From Aurifilum marmelostoma (Eukaryota; Ascomycota; Sordariomycetes; Diaporthales; Cryphonectriaceae), in the NCBI GenBank assembly GCA_027559495.1, contig JAMXSV010000018.1, positions 124,001 through 188,000 on the forward strand: 64,000 nt of DNA, in the 5' to 3' direction. Below, one piece after another: positions 10,638-22,194 of the stretch (the stretch's first letter is position 1; each line of letters opens with the position of its first letter). Made by a program: the position numbers and the translations under genes. The notes below the pieces were generated by a model that was not told where the DNA came from, searched no databases, and saw only the letters and a program-made list of their open reading frames with translations.

Positions 10638-11730
10638 ATGGCGCCCCCCACCAACCGGCAAGAGATCCTCCAACAGCTGCGCGGGCAGATCGCAGCAGGG
10701 CGTGCTGTGGTTGGAGGCGGCGCGGGAATCGGGCTCAGCGCCAAGTTTGCAGAGGCTGGCGGGCTGGATATGATTATCATCTACAATTCTGGGCGGTATC
10801 GCATGGCTGGTCATGGATCTCTGGCCGGGCTCATGCCTTATGGCAATGCAAATGGTATGTGATGCGTGAGGAGGTGGACCCTGCATGTTCTGCTAGAGGC
10901 AGACCAGATCAGACCACACAGGCCAGCACACATTACTGACTTGAAACTCTCTTGTTGAAACACAGATATCGTTGTCGAGATGGTGAGTGTCTTGCCTGGC
11001 TCGTCCATCTCCTGGGGCCATTTCGTGGACCAGAGATGGCGCTTCAAGTTGAGCACGGCAGTTTCTCAGACGTTTGGGTGGTTACAGGACTGACACAGTT
11101 GTCTTCTCCTCACGATGAACTCAGGCCAGCGAGGTGCTCCCCGTGGTCAAACACACACCAGTGATTGCTGGCGTATGCGCTACAGATCCCTTTCGAGACA
11201 TACCTGCGTTCCTGCGACAGCTCCAGGACCTCGGGTTTGCAGGAGTGCAGAACTTCCCGACGGTGGGGCTGATTGACGGTCAGTTCCGGGCCAACCTGGA
11301 GGAGACGGGAATGTCGTTCGACAAGGAGGTAGAGCTGGTCAGGCTGGCACACGAGCGGGACATGCTGACGACGCCGTACGTGTTCACGCCGGACGAGAGC
11401 AGGAAGATGGCGGAGGCGGGCGCGGACGTGCTGGTCTGCCACATGGGCCTGACCACCAGCGGGTCAATCGGGGCGACGAGCGGCAAGAGCCTGGACGACT
11501 GCGTGGAGCTAATCCAGGAGCTGCGGGACGTGGCTGTCGAGGTCAGCCCAGAGGTGATTGTGCTGTGCCACGGAGGGCCGATCGCGAGCCCGTCGGATGC
11601 GCGGTATGTGCTGGACAGGGTGAAGGGGATCCACGGATTCTATGGTGCGTCGAGCATAGAGAGGCTGCCCGTGGAAGAGGCCATCACCGGCACGGCCAAG
11701 ACCTTCAAGGAGCTGAAGCTGAAGTCGTGA
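10638..11730 (+). CDS. TIM-barrel (PEP-hydrolase-like) family protein
   Basis: Three exons: 10638-10854, a 17-nt microexon 10966-10982, and 11125-11730, giving 279 aa. Motifs match the TIM-barrel family that forms the C-terminal half of Tm-1-like proteins (annotated in bacteria as phosphoenolpyruvate hydrolase): VVGGGAGIGLSAKFAEAGG, DMIIIYNSGRYRMAGHGSL, VIAGVCATDPF, GFAGVQNFPTVGLIDG, LVCHMGLTTSGSIGA and VLCHGGPIASPSDA. I start at the ATG at 10638; an in-frame GTG lies just upstream. The microexon supplies DIVVEM, and all junctions keep frame. The enzymatic reaction of the family is unproven. The adjacent divergent gene encodes the other half of the composite protein. Confidence 0.92.
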
Positions 11731-12359
11731 GAACGGGGGCTGGTCTGAGGCTGGTGATGACCACAGTGTTGATGGTGAGCCATGATACGGAGAAAGAAGT
11801 ACCTATTAACCTATAAGATGAGAGAAAGTACTTGGCCAACTAGGTACTTACTTGGTGGCCAAACATACTATTAGCCGCTATGTATCCTGGTCCATCAAGC
11901 CCTAGAGATATCAAATCCGACCAGTCTGCTTGGCCAGGGCCTGCTGGGGTGGAACGATGGGCAGACCCCTGCAGCCCCTGCAGCCCCTGCAAGCCCGGCT
12001 CAAGGCTCATAGAGTGCCACTGTGGCCAGTGGGCTACAGTGGCAGAGTGGTGAGAAAAGGCCTAGTCCCTCGTCTACTATACAATAACGCCTCCGGACCC
12101 CTGCCCCCTGCCCTGGTCCTGTTCTTCCCGATGACGACCTTTTACAACTTTGTCCTTCGGCGGCGCCGCGGCCTCTTGATAATAATCTTTTTTTTTCTGC
12201 CACTCTTGCCGCAGATCGCATTGTCGCAGACGCAACTTCATACATTCTTCCAACTCATTCCTATTCCAGGCTTGATACCACACATTTATTTTAACCTTGC
12301 CCTTTAGTATCTTCTCTTTCTTGTCACCTACATTCTTTTGCCTTTCGAGTTCCAGCAAT
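11731..12359. other. Intergenic region with a short GC-rich tandem repeat
   Basis: 629 bp. Contains three copies of a 9-mer CCCCTGCAG-like unit at about 11966-11994. The end (12130-12359) is a pyrimidine-rich leader of the haem lyase gene. No gene seen. Confidence 0.4.
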
Positions 12360-13495
12360 ATGGGTTTCTTCTGGGCTGATCCTGTACCAAGCGCATCCAC
12401 GCCGTCTTCAAAGCCTTCGGTCTGTCCCGTTCCTCATCAGAAGCGTGGAGATGCGCCTCCTCCTGTGAGTGCCTGCAGCCCCCATTCGAGAATGCATTGT
12501 CTTTGCTTCGTTATCTCAAATGGCTCTCGACTAATCATCCACCTGCAGCCCAGCTGTCCCATGCACAAGGGTACTCAGGATGCACTGAGCTCAGCATCTA
12601 GCCATCCTCCCGCCGCCGCAGCACCCTCGTCGTGCCCCGTCCCCCACGATCAGAGAAACTCCAAGCCCTCCGAAGACTCCTCCCTCCTCTCCAAGCTCAA
12701 TCCTCTCAACTACATGTTCTCCGACCTCTCGCAGTCCCGCGCCCCGAACCAGACGCACGCCCTGCCGACCGAGCGCGATCCGAGCTCCATCCCCAAGGGC
12801 TCCGGCGATGGCAACTGGGAGTACCCGTCTCCCCAGCAGATGTACAACGCGATGCTTCGCAAGGGCTATACCGACACCGACGTCACGGCAGTCGAGAGCA
12901 TGGTCCAGGTCCACAACTTCCTGAACGAGGGCTGCTGGGCCGAGATCGTGGACTGGGAGAGGCGTTTCGGCGGTGGCTTCTCGCGGGCCTGGCAGATCTG
13001 CAAGCGTGGCGAGGAGAACGCCTATGAGACGCAGCGGCTGGTGGACTGGAAGAACAATTCCGCACCAATAGAGCCTACTCTGGTGCGGTTCCAGGGTCGG
13101 CCTAAGGACCTGACACCAAAGGCCTTTATGCTCCAGGTAATGGGCTGGATATACCCTGCCAAGTTTGGGTGAGTTTGCAAGCCGCAACAGAATACCTCAT
13201 TACAAGATAATGTCGAGACTAATCCTGACGCGTGTGCAGCACTGAGAAGCCTTTTGACCGACACGACTGGTATGTCTCTCGGAACGTCGACGGCACGCAG
13301 AAGGAGATCCGCTATGTCATCGACTACTACAGCGGGCCACCGGAGCCCACCGGCGAGCCTGTCTTCTACCTCGATGTCCGACCTGCCATGACTCCCACCG
13401 GTGCCGTGGAGCGTCTGATGAGATGGGGCGGGGATGTCTGGTGGAAGGCCTCGGGAGGAGCCGTTCGCGAGGCAAAGCAGGCGAGTCAACAGTGA
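12360..13495 (+). CDS. cyc3: Cytochrome c haem lyase (holocytochrome c synthase)
   Basis: Three exons: 12360-12464, 12549-13168 and 13240-13495, giving 326 aa. This is a mitochondrial intermembrane-space enzyme that attaches haem covalently to apocytochrome c (or c1). The N-terminus carries Cys-Pro haem-regulatory motifs (VCPVPH with C22, a CPMH at ~C38, and SCPVPHD with C64). The catalytic core shows NWEYPSPQQMYNAMLRKG, VQVHNFLNEGCWAEI, RFQGRPKDLTPKA, DRHDWYVSRNVDG and VIDYYSGPPEP. The WYV and HD residues in this core contact haem in the family. Symbol is given by analogy with yeast; cytochrome c1 lyase (CYT2) is the alternative within the family. Confidence 0.93.
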
Positions 13496-14298
13496 AAGAG
13501 GCCCGTCCTTAGCCTCGGGCGGAATCACTTTTCTTTCTTAACCCTTGTAGACGAGCCTTTTCTTGTTTAGCCAATGCGGGACCCTGGATATGATGTGTGT
13601 GTTGTCGGGATTTGGAATTTTAAGCTGGCGTTTGGGGCTGGTTTTATGAGCGAATCAGTGGCTCTTGTCTTCTCCTCTGGGGGCCAGCAAGCAAGATTAT
13701 TGTTTGGCCCCAGACACTCCTCTCTACCTGTATGAATCGAGGGAAAAGGTCTCCTCACAATGCTTCAAAACCATTTTATACTATGCTCTTTCTGCCTGTC
13801 CAACAAGAAGAGGATTTCACTGACAAATCTCATTCAATTTCTCTACATAGCCATAAAGAATCATGCGCGAGGATGGAAGACCTTTCGCAGCACATATATG
13901 TCTTGGGAAAGGCTGGCTACCTATTCAAGTAGGTGGTATGAGAGCAAATGACATACATGAAGCATGGGTGTTGACGACTCCTGCCTATGAAGGGACCCAG
14001 AAATCCTCATGGCCCTCTCGACAGTAACCTGGTGTGCTGCTCATTCCGGATTTCAATCAATGATGAAGAGATGGATACGAAAGCGATTAATAACGGGAAC
14101 ATGGGAGGGACACATGAATGAATCAGTCATCAGGACGAGAGCATTGAAATAGTAAGAGGTTGAAATAAACGAACCAATATCATATACCCACATAATCAGG
14201 AATTTGACCTAGACACTTTTGTTTTCGACTTACTCGAGAACCGAACATACAAGTCTTTCTAATCTCCCTTTGCATTAGCTTGCGCACCAAATAATAGA
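13496..14298. other. Intergenic, AT-richer
   Basis: 803 bp downstream of the haem lyase. Base composition becomes more AT-rich towards 14300. Only short frames without recognisable similarity. Confidence 0.4.
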
Positions 14299-15373
14299 AT
14301 GAGGCTTCTCACAGCAAGGCCTGTTGTGGCTGGCTTCCTAGACTTCAATATTAGAGATCTAAATCGAACATCTGCTCTGGATACGAATTGCTCCAATCCA
14401 ATTGTCAACACAACCTCTGGCACCATCAACAGCTATGCATCAGCGCTCTATCCTATCGTAGACGAGCACCTGGGCATTCCCTTTGCTCAGCCCCCCAATT
14501 GCCGACCTCTGTTTCGCACCTCCAAGGAGATACATCAGCAACGATTATCTCGTCGCCGACAAGGGGTCCATGTCCTGCAGTGGACCCAAGCTCCAGCAAC
14601 AGTCAACTATTCGCTGCTCAAAGACTGGCAAAACCCGGCGCAGAGCAACGGCTATGCCAACAACACGGGCGAGAACTGTCTCTATCTCAGCGTCTGGAGC
14701 AAGACAGATCAACATGATCGTAATAACCGTACCACTGTCAAACCCGTCATGGTATATTTCTACGGAGGCGGTTTCCACTCTGGCCGTGCCGTGGATCCCA
14801 AGCTGGACGGTTCCATCCGTGCCCAAGAGCAGGACGTCGCCTTGGTCATTTTCAACTACCGTCGGCTCGCCGACACATCGACGGCTACTGGCTGGGAGAC
14901 CACGGCCAGTCTCGTCGGCTGTAGTCTTGATGATGGGATACGTAGGTAACAATAACAGCTCGTCCAGCACCGCCAAAGTTAACAACGACGATATACTGTT
15001 TGCATGCGGAAGATCAGTGCAGCAGAGCTTCTGAGCGCCTCAGAGAACTCTTCTGATACTGTGATCCAGACGCTCGACACGAGGAGCAAGAGATATGCAA
15101 AGAATCACGGGCCTGTTTGGGCCTATCATTGATGACAAGGCGGTGTATGAGGACTACAGCCAGAGAGTTGCGCAGGGTTACCTGAGTGGAACGTCAGCTG
15201 TGCTGGGGAGCAACACGGATGAAGGCTACCTGTTCGCAGAGGAGGGAGAGGTGGCTGACACGACTATTGAGAAATATGGCACTGCAGAGGTGGTAGTCAC
15301 TTGTCTTAGGCATGGGGCTGTCTGGACAGCGTCGGCTGAGGTTCCAACACAGAAATATCTATTATATGACTGA
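14299..15373 (+). pseudogene. Carboxylesterase/lipase type B relic
   Basis: Fragments of a type-B carboxylesterase. Recognisable pieces are GTINSYASALYPIVDEHLG and IPFAQPP (start of the fold), GENCLYLSVW, KPVMVYFYGGGFHSG (oxyanion-hole loop) and VALVIFNYR. A second block from about 15095 has GPIIDDKAVYEDYSQR and SNTDEGYLF. The central part, including the GESAGG nucleophile elbow with the catalytic Ser, is gone. The frame shifts at a C6 run (14491-14496; the alternative frame reads PPIADLCFAPPRRY) and shifts back near 14575, then hits a stop at 14947. Several independent breaks plus the deletion make this a true pseudogene and not just a base-call problem. Confidence 0.85.
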
Positions 15374-15802
15374 GAGTATTTATCGTTGTGTTACCCTCTA
15401 CTTTACCGTCGTGGTCATTCATATACATCCCGATGCCAAGTCTTATAATTCAATAATTACTTGATGTGGTGTTATACAACGTTTACGGATGATGTGCCCA
15501 ACTTTTGATGACAGTGTCCCATAATCGGCAGGTGTTTTCGTTAAAATCCGAGCAGGTTATCATTACATATCTACTCTTCACTTAATCATATTAGTCTTTC
15601 GAGTGATGCGTGGACTTTTCAAGCGAGCTGTTCAGCTCGGAACAATTGGTAGTTTGGCACACAGCTGCTATTACCAAGTAATATTTACTATGTACAGCCT
15701 CTAAGAGATTTCTACTGCCATGGTATATATTACTAGAAGATTGCGAAACCCCGTGGTCCACCTAATTAAATGGCATCTTTCACCCTCCCATGTCTCATCT
15801 GC
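15374..15802. other. Convergent intergenic region
   Basis: 429 bp, AT-rich, between the esterase relic and the convergent secreted-protein gene. No gene seen. Confidence 0.4.
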
Positions 15803-16457
15803 TCATGACAGCACAGTGGCAAGCTGGGTGACCTGGTCCAGCAGGCTCTGGTCCTCGCCCGCGGCGTTCGTGAGCACCTTATCCCTCAGGTGATCCACCT
15901 GCAGCCCGGCATCGGTGGGCGGGTTGCCCTGGGCCGTCTGGATCCTGCTGACCTGGAACTCGAGGAAGAACTTGGGGATCTTGACGGCCAGGCTGCCGCC
16001 CACGCTGCGGATGCCCGCCTCGGTGGCGAGGTAGACGTTGAGCTCGTCCTGGAAGGTCTGCAGGTCCGAGTCGGCGAGCGGGTCGGCGGTCGCAAAGGTG
16101 TCGAGCGCGAACTGGAGGGGCGTCGAGTCCGAGGTGGAGAAGTCGACGTCGCTGAAGGTGACATCGCCCGAGGTGACGTCTGGCACGCCGTCGATGGTCG
16201 TGTCCGTCGACGAGCAGGTGATGCTGGACTGGATGGCCGTGACCGAGTCCTCCACCTCGGCGGGCAGGGCGGTATCGCCAACCACGAAGCATGCGTTCTG
16301 GCGAGGCGCAAGAGGTGCTGTGTGGTGATTAACTTGTTAGTGAAAAGAATTTGACGCATGCAGTGTAAGGGATAAAAGAGACGAGGAGCGACTCACTTGC
16401 ACGGCCGAGGCACGAAGTGGCAAGCGCCAGGAGCACAAAGGTAGAACGTGAAGGCAT
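15803..16457 (-). CDS. Conserved small secreted fungal protein, function unknown
   Basis: Two exons, 16457-16397 and 16317-15803, giving 191 aa. Exon 1 encodes a hydrophobic signal peptide (PSRSTFVLLALATSCLG). The mature part begins near TPLAPRQNACFVVGD and carries only a few cysteines, including CF near the mature N-terminus and ITCSS. Blocks FATADPLADSDLQTF, YLATEAGIRSVGGSLAV and IPKFFLEFQVSRIQTAQG look like a conserved hydrophobic fold. I recall close-looking secreted hypothetical proteins in other filamentous ascomycetes but no assigned function. It is not an obvious effector (not small-Cys-rich) and has no catalytic motif I can name. Confidence 0.82.
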
Positions 16458-17608
16458 CGTGAGATATTGCGCCGGCGCAGTAGTGTCCGAGGGAGGGGGG
16501 GGAAAAAAAGATATCCAGGCTAAAAAGTAATTATTTTGACAAACGGCAGATCGAACCGGCGTGCCTGTCCACGATAAAACGATTGGCAGCGAGAGAAGAG
16601 AAGAAAGAAGAAGAATAAGATGTCAGCCTTGGGTGCTTGAGTCGATCAGATGATGGAAACGAGGACGATCATCCAAAAAAAAGAGACGAACATGTTCCCG
16701 TTTTATGCATTTTCTAGCTTTGGCGCTCCTGTGTTGCGATCTACGCACGCACACATCGGTCGCCTCTTTTGCTTCATGGGCGGTTGCAGGTATCATTGGT
16801 GGACCTCCGTCTCCCTGGTGCGCTTGACCTTGGCATGTCATATCCCTTACAGCGGGCAGCAGCCCAGTGTGGAAAGAACCACGACACGATACATGACCTG
16901 GCTGGCGCCGCTTCAGATGTAGAACAAAATCGTCCCACACACACGAACAGTGTTGTTCTTGCAGTATTTGGATCGTCTGCACAAGGGGTCATAATTTCCT
17001 GGTATGCTTAAAATCATGTACCATAGTAAGGTTAAGCGGCTTCAGGTTCGCTTGATCGACCTGTCTCGAACATGGTCGGGTCGAGCCCGCAAACCCCTGA
17101 AAAGCTTGGCAGCAAGGTGACATGGCTGCAGGTGGGCGTATGGGTGGATCATCACGAGGCACAGGACGTGATTGGGCGCCTTGTTGTGCTACTTACCTAT
17201 TTGATGCTTTTCCCTTTGCCTCGGTCTTCTACTTCTTCTGGGAAGCGTAGGGTCATGCTCTTGTTTTGAAAACCTGCAATCTCCATCTTTCCCCTGTTTC
17301 TTCCCCGGTCTGGTATATCATATTGGCGTCCTCCGTGGTCTGTTCGGCTCCGAGGTTTCTTGTGTCTCCCCATCATCTTGGGCCATCGAGGCAGCACCCA
17401 CCACCCTGGCTTGCTGCATCACCCTGGCAGCGTCTCATGCTGGGTGCAGTCATGTTGACGGCCATCCTCCGAACCTGCCACTCCCTAAATCAGTATATGA
17501 CCATTGTACTTATACGAGAATAAAATAAAAAAAAAGAGACAGAGAAAGAGAGAGAGAGAGATCGGTTCCACTGCATGACATACACGGCCCCGGCCTCCGC
17601 GCCGCCAT
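16458..17608. other. Intergenic region
   Basis: 1.15 kb holding only short frames. A purine-rich simple repeat (AGAGACAGAGAAAGAGAGAG type) lies at about 17536-17562. Confidence 0.4.
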
Positions 17609-18640
17609 CTAGTCGTCGTGCTGGAGTGGTAGTGCACCTGTCAGGGCCGAGAAGAGAGCTGCATCCTCTTTGGGCTTTGCCGGCTCTCGGTCTAGGATAG
17701 TCTTCATGCGCACAACAGTCGACGGTCGCCTGGGTCGATAGTCTGCGTTTAAATATGCTCCGTTGCTAGCAAATGAGCCCAAGGCCCGGCCGGACTGAAC
17801 ACTCTTTTTGCGGACCCTGGCCAGGACTGACAGCCGCCCTTCTGGTCCTTCTCTTGCTTGTTGATCTGATAGCCGGCCTGCAGAGTCATTGCTCTCTGGT
17901 ATCCGCTTTGAGCTTCTCCAGCGCATGTCGGCGACCTCGCCATCACCGGCGCCGACAACCTCAGTAAGGTCGTCCAATGCAGTTCCTGAGCTTTTGCCAA
18001 ACGAGCTGCGACTGTCCGTCGTTTCCGGATCGGGTCTTCTCTGTTCATTGTTCAGCCCCTCAGGTGTCGGGTCATTCATCTGAGGGTTCCCCAGCGGCAC
18101 TGGTTGAGAGTCCGGGCCTGAAAGCCAGGTGATTTCAGTGACGCTGTCTCGCGAGACAACCGTTGCTGTTGTAGACGCTCTGCTCATCTCCGCAGTCTTC
18201 TCGTCCGGATTACCAGCCACTTTCGTCATCACTGCCCGCGAGCTGGTGATTGTCGTGGCAGGATGTGCTGCGCTTGGGGTTACGAATTGCAGCGGCCTGG
18301 GAACTCGAGAGGATGGGTTCGATGACGGAGCCGGACTGTGCGATGCCGACAGATGATGCTCAGAAGTACTCGATTTGTGTCGCTCAGCTGAATCGAGTAG
18401 GCAGTAGAGCAGCCCATGCAATTCGGTCTCGCTGATCAAGTAGACGCCATCGTCCAGACAATGTTGCAGTCCGCGCTGGACCGAGTTCGCCTTTGTGGTC
18501 TCTTGAAGGTAGCTCTTGATCTGCGTGAGTACCTCCCTGGGATCCTCGTCATCAAACTCTGTCGGCCTTTCACGAGGACTAGTGTCGGGCGTGTTCGAGG
18601 TATGCCTTCTGTACTGCTCAGTGTTCGCCTTATCTGCCAT
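17609..18640 (-). CDS. Hypothetical protein, disordered
   Basis: Uninterrupted frame, 343 aa from the ATG at 18640 (MADKANTEQYRR). The frame is open a further 43 codons upstream to 18769, so the start is not certain. A short structured N-terminal part (DDEDPREVLTQIKSYLQE, VQRGLQHCLDDGVYLISET, LHGLLYCLLDSAERH) is followed by a long Ser/Thr/Pro-rich region and a basic C-terminus (RVRKKSVQSGRALGSFASNG, RRPSTVVRMKTIL). No domain recognised. Codon pattern and lack of stops support a real gene. Confidence 0.6.
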   Translation of the reverse strand: MADKANTEQYRRHTSNTPDTSPRERPTEFDDEDPREVLTQIKSYLQETTKANSVQRGLQHCLDDGVYLISETELHGLLYCLLDSAERHKSSTSEHHLSASHSPAPSSNPSSRVPRPLQFVTPSAAHPATTITSSRAVMTKVAGNPDEKTAEMSRASTTATVVSRDSVTEITWLSGPDSQPVPLGNPQMNDPTPEGLNNEQRRPDPETTDSRSSFGKSSGTALDDLTEVVGAGDGEVADMRWRSSKRIPESNDSAGRLSDQQAREGPEGRLSVLARVRKKSVQSGRALGSFASNGAYLNADYRPRRPSTVVRMKTILDREPAKPKEDAALFSALTGALPLQHDD

Positions 18641-19587
18641 CAGACATACGGGCGAAAGAACAGAAAAGAGAAGGGGGAAAGGAGAGCGCATCCAATTCTG
18701 CTGATGCCACGGATAATGCTGATTTGGGCTGCAAAGAGGTGAAAGTGTGCTGGTAGACATATAGGTCAAGGAATTGAGAGGTGGATGATTGGATTTAAGT
18801 AGGAACGCCTCGGTTGTTGGAATGGTTTGAACATCTCTGCGAGTGCCAATGAGGTGTGTTCAAGAGACGAATTGTAGATACGAGGACCCGTGTGTTGAAG
18901 CAGCAATGACGGCAGGCACGACTTTCTTTTCGCTTCTCAGTTCCCATTTTCAGGGTCTACATGTCATGCTCATTGCCAAAACGGAACAATCCTAGCAGTG
19001 CATATTGATTTTGGCTGATCAAAATGGCTCAAGTGATCTCCTCGTTGCCGCCAGTGTCATCTGCTGAATGACACTGTCACGACTGTCAGTGGTTGAGCCC
19101 GTGTTCGCACAAGCCCAAGACGAATCAGACTCAAAACTTTGTACTACCAGAACTAGGTATCCTGCGAGCTAGGGAAGATTGGCAGATCTTCTCCCAGACT
19201 TGTTGCTCATATTGGTTGTACCAAGTATCGACGAATGATACAGAAGGACTGTGTAGAGTACACAGCGCTGGGTAAGGGTTATGAATGGTTAAGTTCCAGG
19301 GGGGCAGGGGGGAGGGGGACTTGCATCAGATTATGAGACAGGGTACCGTAGACAGGCCTGACAGCGCAGAGCAGGGGTCTTCTTATCGCTATCGCTATCA
19401 CTAAGCCCAACTGCTCTTTTATCGCATTTCTTTTCCTTAGCATCCTTCCTTCAGAATACTACTGCTGCCAATTTTTGATCTGACCTCAGCACACCACCAA
19501 TCCCAATCACTGACACGATCCTTCGTCACCTCCAGGTCAGCCAGCCTACCCACTTCTCTCCACCATGTCACGGTGAAACATGAAGGG
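18641..19587. promoter_or_regulatory. Divergent region, hypothetical gene / Nop8-like gene
   Basis: 947 bp between divergent starts. Contains a G-rich patch at 19299-19320. Just before the + strand ATG lie two tiny upstream frames: ATGTCACGGTGA at 19565-19576, and ATGAAGGGATGA at 19580-19591, which overlaps the proposed start. Confidence 0.45.
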
Positions 19588-21430
19588 ATGAAGAACAAGA
19601 AGACAACAGCCACTACCCCCTCTCGCAAGCCTCCTCAGGCAGACTCTGCACACCCCACAGCAGCAGAGGCAAGCTACTCGCGCTTGCACATCACCCCCTC
19701 TGAACCCAGACCTTCTCAAAGTCATTGTGCCGTCTGCCGTGCTCCCTCACGCCCGCCGCATCTCCTACCACACCTTCCAGACCTTCCCCGAGAGGCCCTA
19801 CGGCTTCATAGAGCTGCCCTCTGCCGACGCCAACAAGATCAAGAACAAGCTCAACGGGGCCGTCCTGAGGGGCACCAAGATCCGTGTCGAGCTGGCCCGA
19901 CCAGACAACATGCCCCAGCCATCTGCAGACGCCGCGATGGACCAGTCCTCCGCGACCAAGAAGTCCAAGGCTGAGAAGAAGGACAAGAAGGACAGGAAGA
20001 GGAAGCGCGACCCGCAGGAGATGGCAGGCATCGAGCTGGAGGAGGGCCGCAAGGTCAAGCGGGGATGGACAGTGACACCAGAAGAGGCCGTGGCCAAGAA
20101 GGAGAAAGAGAGAAGAGAAGAGAAGAGATTGGCCAAGTCCAAGGACAAAGAAAAGAAGGAGAAAAGGGACAAGAAAAAGAAAAAGAAGTCCAGACAGCCA
20201 GAGTCTCTGTACTCTGAGATGCCCGAGTGCCTGGTCAAAACCCAACTGCCGCCAAACAGGGTTGATGTGGCCGACCATGCGGACACAGATCGCAAGAAGA
20301 AATCCAAGAAAAACAAGACAAGAGAAACTGTGGTCCATGAGTTCGAGAGGAACACCAAGTTTCCGACTTTCCTCAAACCTGCCACAGCAGCTTCCACATC
20401 TTCTACACAGCAGGCCAAAGAGGAGGCATCTTTTGTAGAGGGCAAAGGCTGGGTTGGCGATGATGGAACGATCGTGGAGGAGGTCAAGAGCACCAGGCCC
20501 AAGGCCTTCCCCAAGACCCAGGTCACCAAGTCACGGTCCTCCGAATCAAGGAAGCCAGCACAAGAAGACGATACCAGCAGCAGTGAAAGCAGCAGTGGTG
20601 ATACCAGCAATGATGACAGCTCATCAGAGGATGAGTCTCGGCCTCAAACTCTCCCTGTCAAACAATCAAGCACCATTGCAGACCTCGCCTCTTCTTCGCT
20701 TCACAGCCCCACAGATGTGTCTTCAGCACCAGCAGACCCTGATCAGAAAAGACCAGAATCTTCAGGCTCGCTGAGAAGCCTCACTATCAAGATCCCACCA
20801 GCAACCCCAACGCCAGCCTCCACCAAGATACATCCCCTTGAAGCTCTGTACAAGCGGCAGAAAGGAGACCAGGCTGCCAAAAACAATGGCAATGAGGCTG
20901 CTGCTGCTGGTGCTGAGGCCGAGCCTTTCTCCTTCTTTGGTGCTAATGGGGAGGATATTGGCAGTGATCTGGATATGGACGAGGAGGCAAAGACTCCGGG
21001 CAGGGATCATGCTGCTATGGATAACCTTGTCGTGCCTACTCAAGGGCCTCCAGTACCCATGACCCCCTTCACCAAGCAAGATTTTGAGTGGAGGAACATC
21101 AGAAGTGCAGCCCCTACTCCAGACACTGCCCATCCCAGCAGGATCTCAAGGTTTTGGCCTCTGAGGGATGATGATGAGAACGCTCTGGATGATGTCCAGG
21201 AGGACACGAGGGGAGAGGACGGCAATGATGAGGACGCAGCTGGCCACCACAGTGGCGTTCCAGACAGTGAGGAAGGCGTGGAGGGAGCCACAAACCCCAA
21301 CACAGATTTCCAGAAGTGGTTCTGGGAGAACCGCGGTGATCTCAACAGGTCGTGGAAGAAGAGGAGAAAGCTAGCTGCCAAGGAAAAGAGATACCGGGAC
21401 AACAAGGCCAGGGCAGACAGAGCCATCTAG
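19588..21430 (+). CDS. RRM-containing nucleolar protein, Nop8-like (one-base frame break)
   Basis: About 613 aa. An N-terminal RRM-like fold reads YSRLHITP, then LNPDLLKVIVPSAVLPHARR, ISYHTFQTFPERPYGFIELP and NKLNGAVLRGTKIRVELARP. A very basic Lys-rich region follows (~90-165), then Ser/acidic linkers. The C-terminal motif WFWENRGDLNRSWKKRRK ends in AAKEKRYRDNKARADRAI. This layout resembles the fungal Nop8 family of 60S ribosome assembly factors. RLHITP and LNPDLL are in different frames, separated by a C5 run (19694-19698); four C would join them. An alternative with no base change is a start at 19565 and an intron 19573-19637, but it would lose RLHITP. Nop8 identity is moderate. Confidence 0.68.
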
Positions 21431-22194
21431 ATCACCAACAAGGTTGGCATTTGTGGCGAGAGGCCCGGCATTCAATATCCATTTTTTTATTGTCACTGCG
21501 TCATAGTTATCACTGCGTCTGATTGATCCCCTTGGTGTCTGTGTTTCCTTAATAGTGCAGGCAAATGCTGCCATAAAGCCCAAACACTGAACCATATCAT
21601 TATCCCTTTCCATTCTCATCCCCAAAGCTCATCATCTTCTTTCCACTCGAGTCCATCTCATCTGGGGAAAATCGCGATCTCGCTTCAAGGAAATGTACGA
21701 AATTCCTGCCAGCATCAACCCCTCTTGTGACGTCCATACTCTCTGTTTCTGATTCTGATGACCTAGCGTCGTATGGCCCATCCTGTCACCAGCAGAAGCT
21801 GGCATGTGGCACTTGGTCGTCAAACAGAAGAAGGAAAGAGCAAGAAAGAAAGAGAATGTGGAACAGGAAGAAGAGAAAGAAACTCGAGGGGGTGGAGACT
21901 GTCAAGACCAGAATCCTCATCACAATGTCCCTTGAGCGTTGCCATTCCCCAGACATCAAATCAAGCTGACTGAACCACCACATCAGCTCTTGTCTTTCTT
22001 CGATTTGAGCACCAATTCTCACGTACCTTGTTCAGTTGCTCCTTCCTCAAACTCAATGTTGCTTTTTTCCCCTCAGGAGGGGAAGGATAGGATTGCTAAG
22101 GGTGTCTGGGTTGGCCTTGCCCTTTGAGGGCTGACACTTGGGAAGGTTGTTGTCGCCACTTGCCAGCTGCCAGGCACCTGCTGTCCCTGTCCAT
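21431..22194. other. Convergent intergenic region
   Basis: 764 bp between convergent stops. Contains 3' UTR-like AT-rich sequence after 21475 and a purine-rich tract near 21825-21895. No gene seen. Confidence 0.4.

Noticed and set aside
19737..20610. Long minus-strand open frames opposite the Nop8-like gene
   Set aside because: Leu/Ser-rich shadows of Lys/Glu codons of the sense gene; no motifs.
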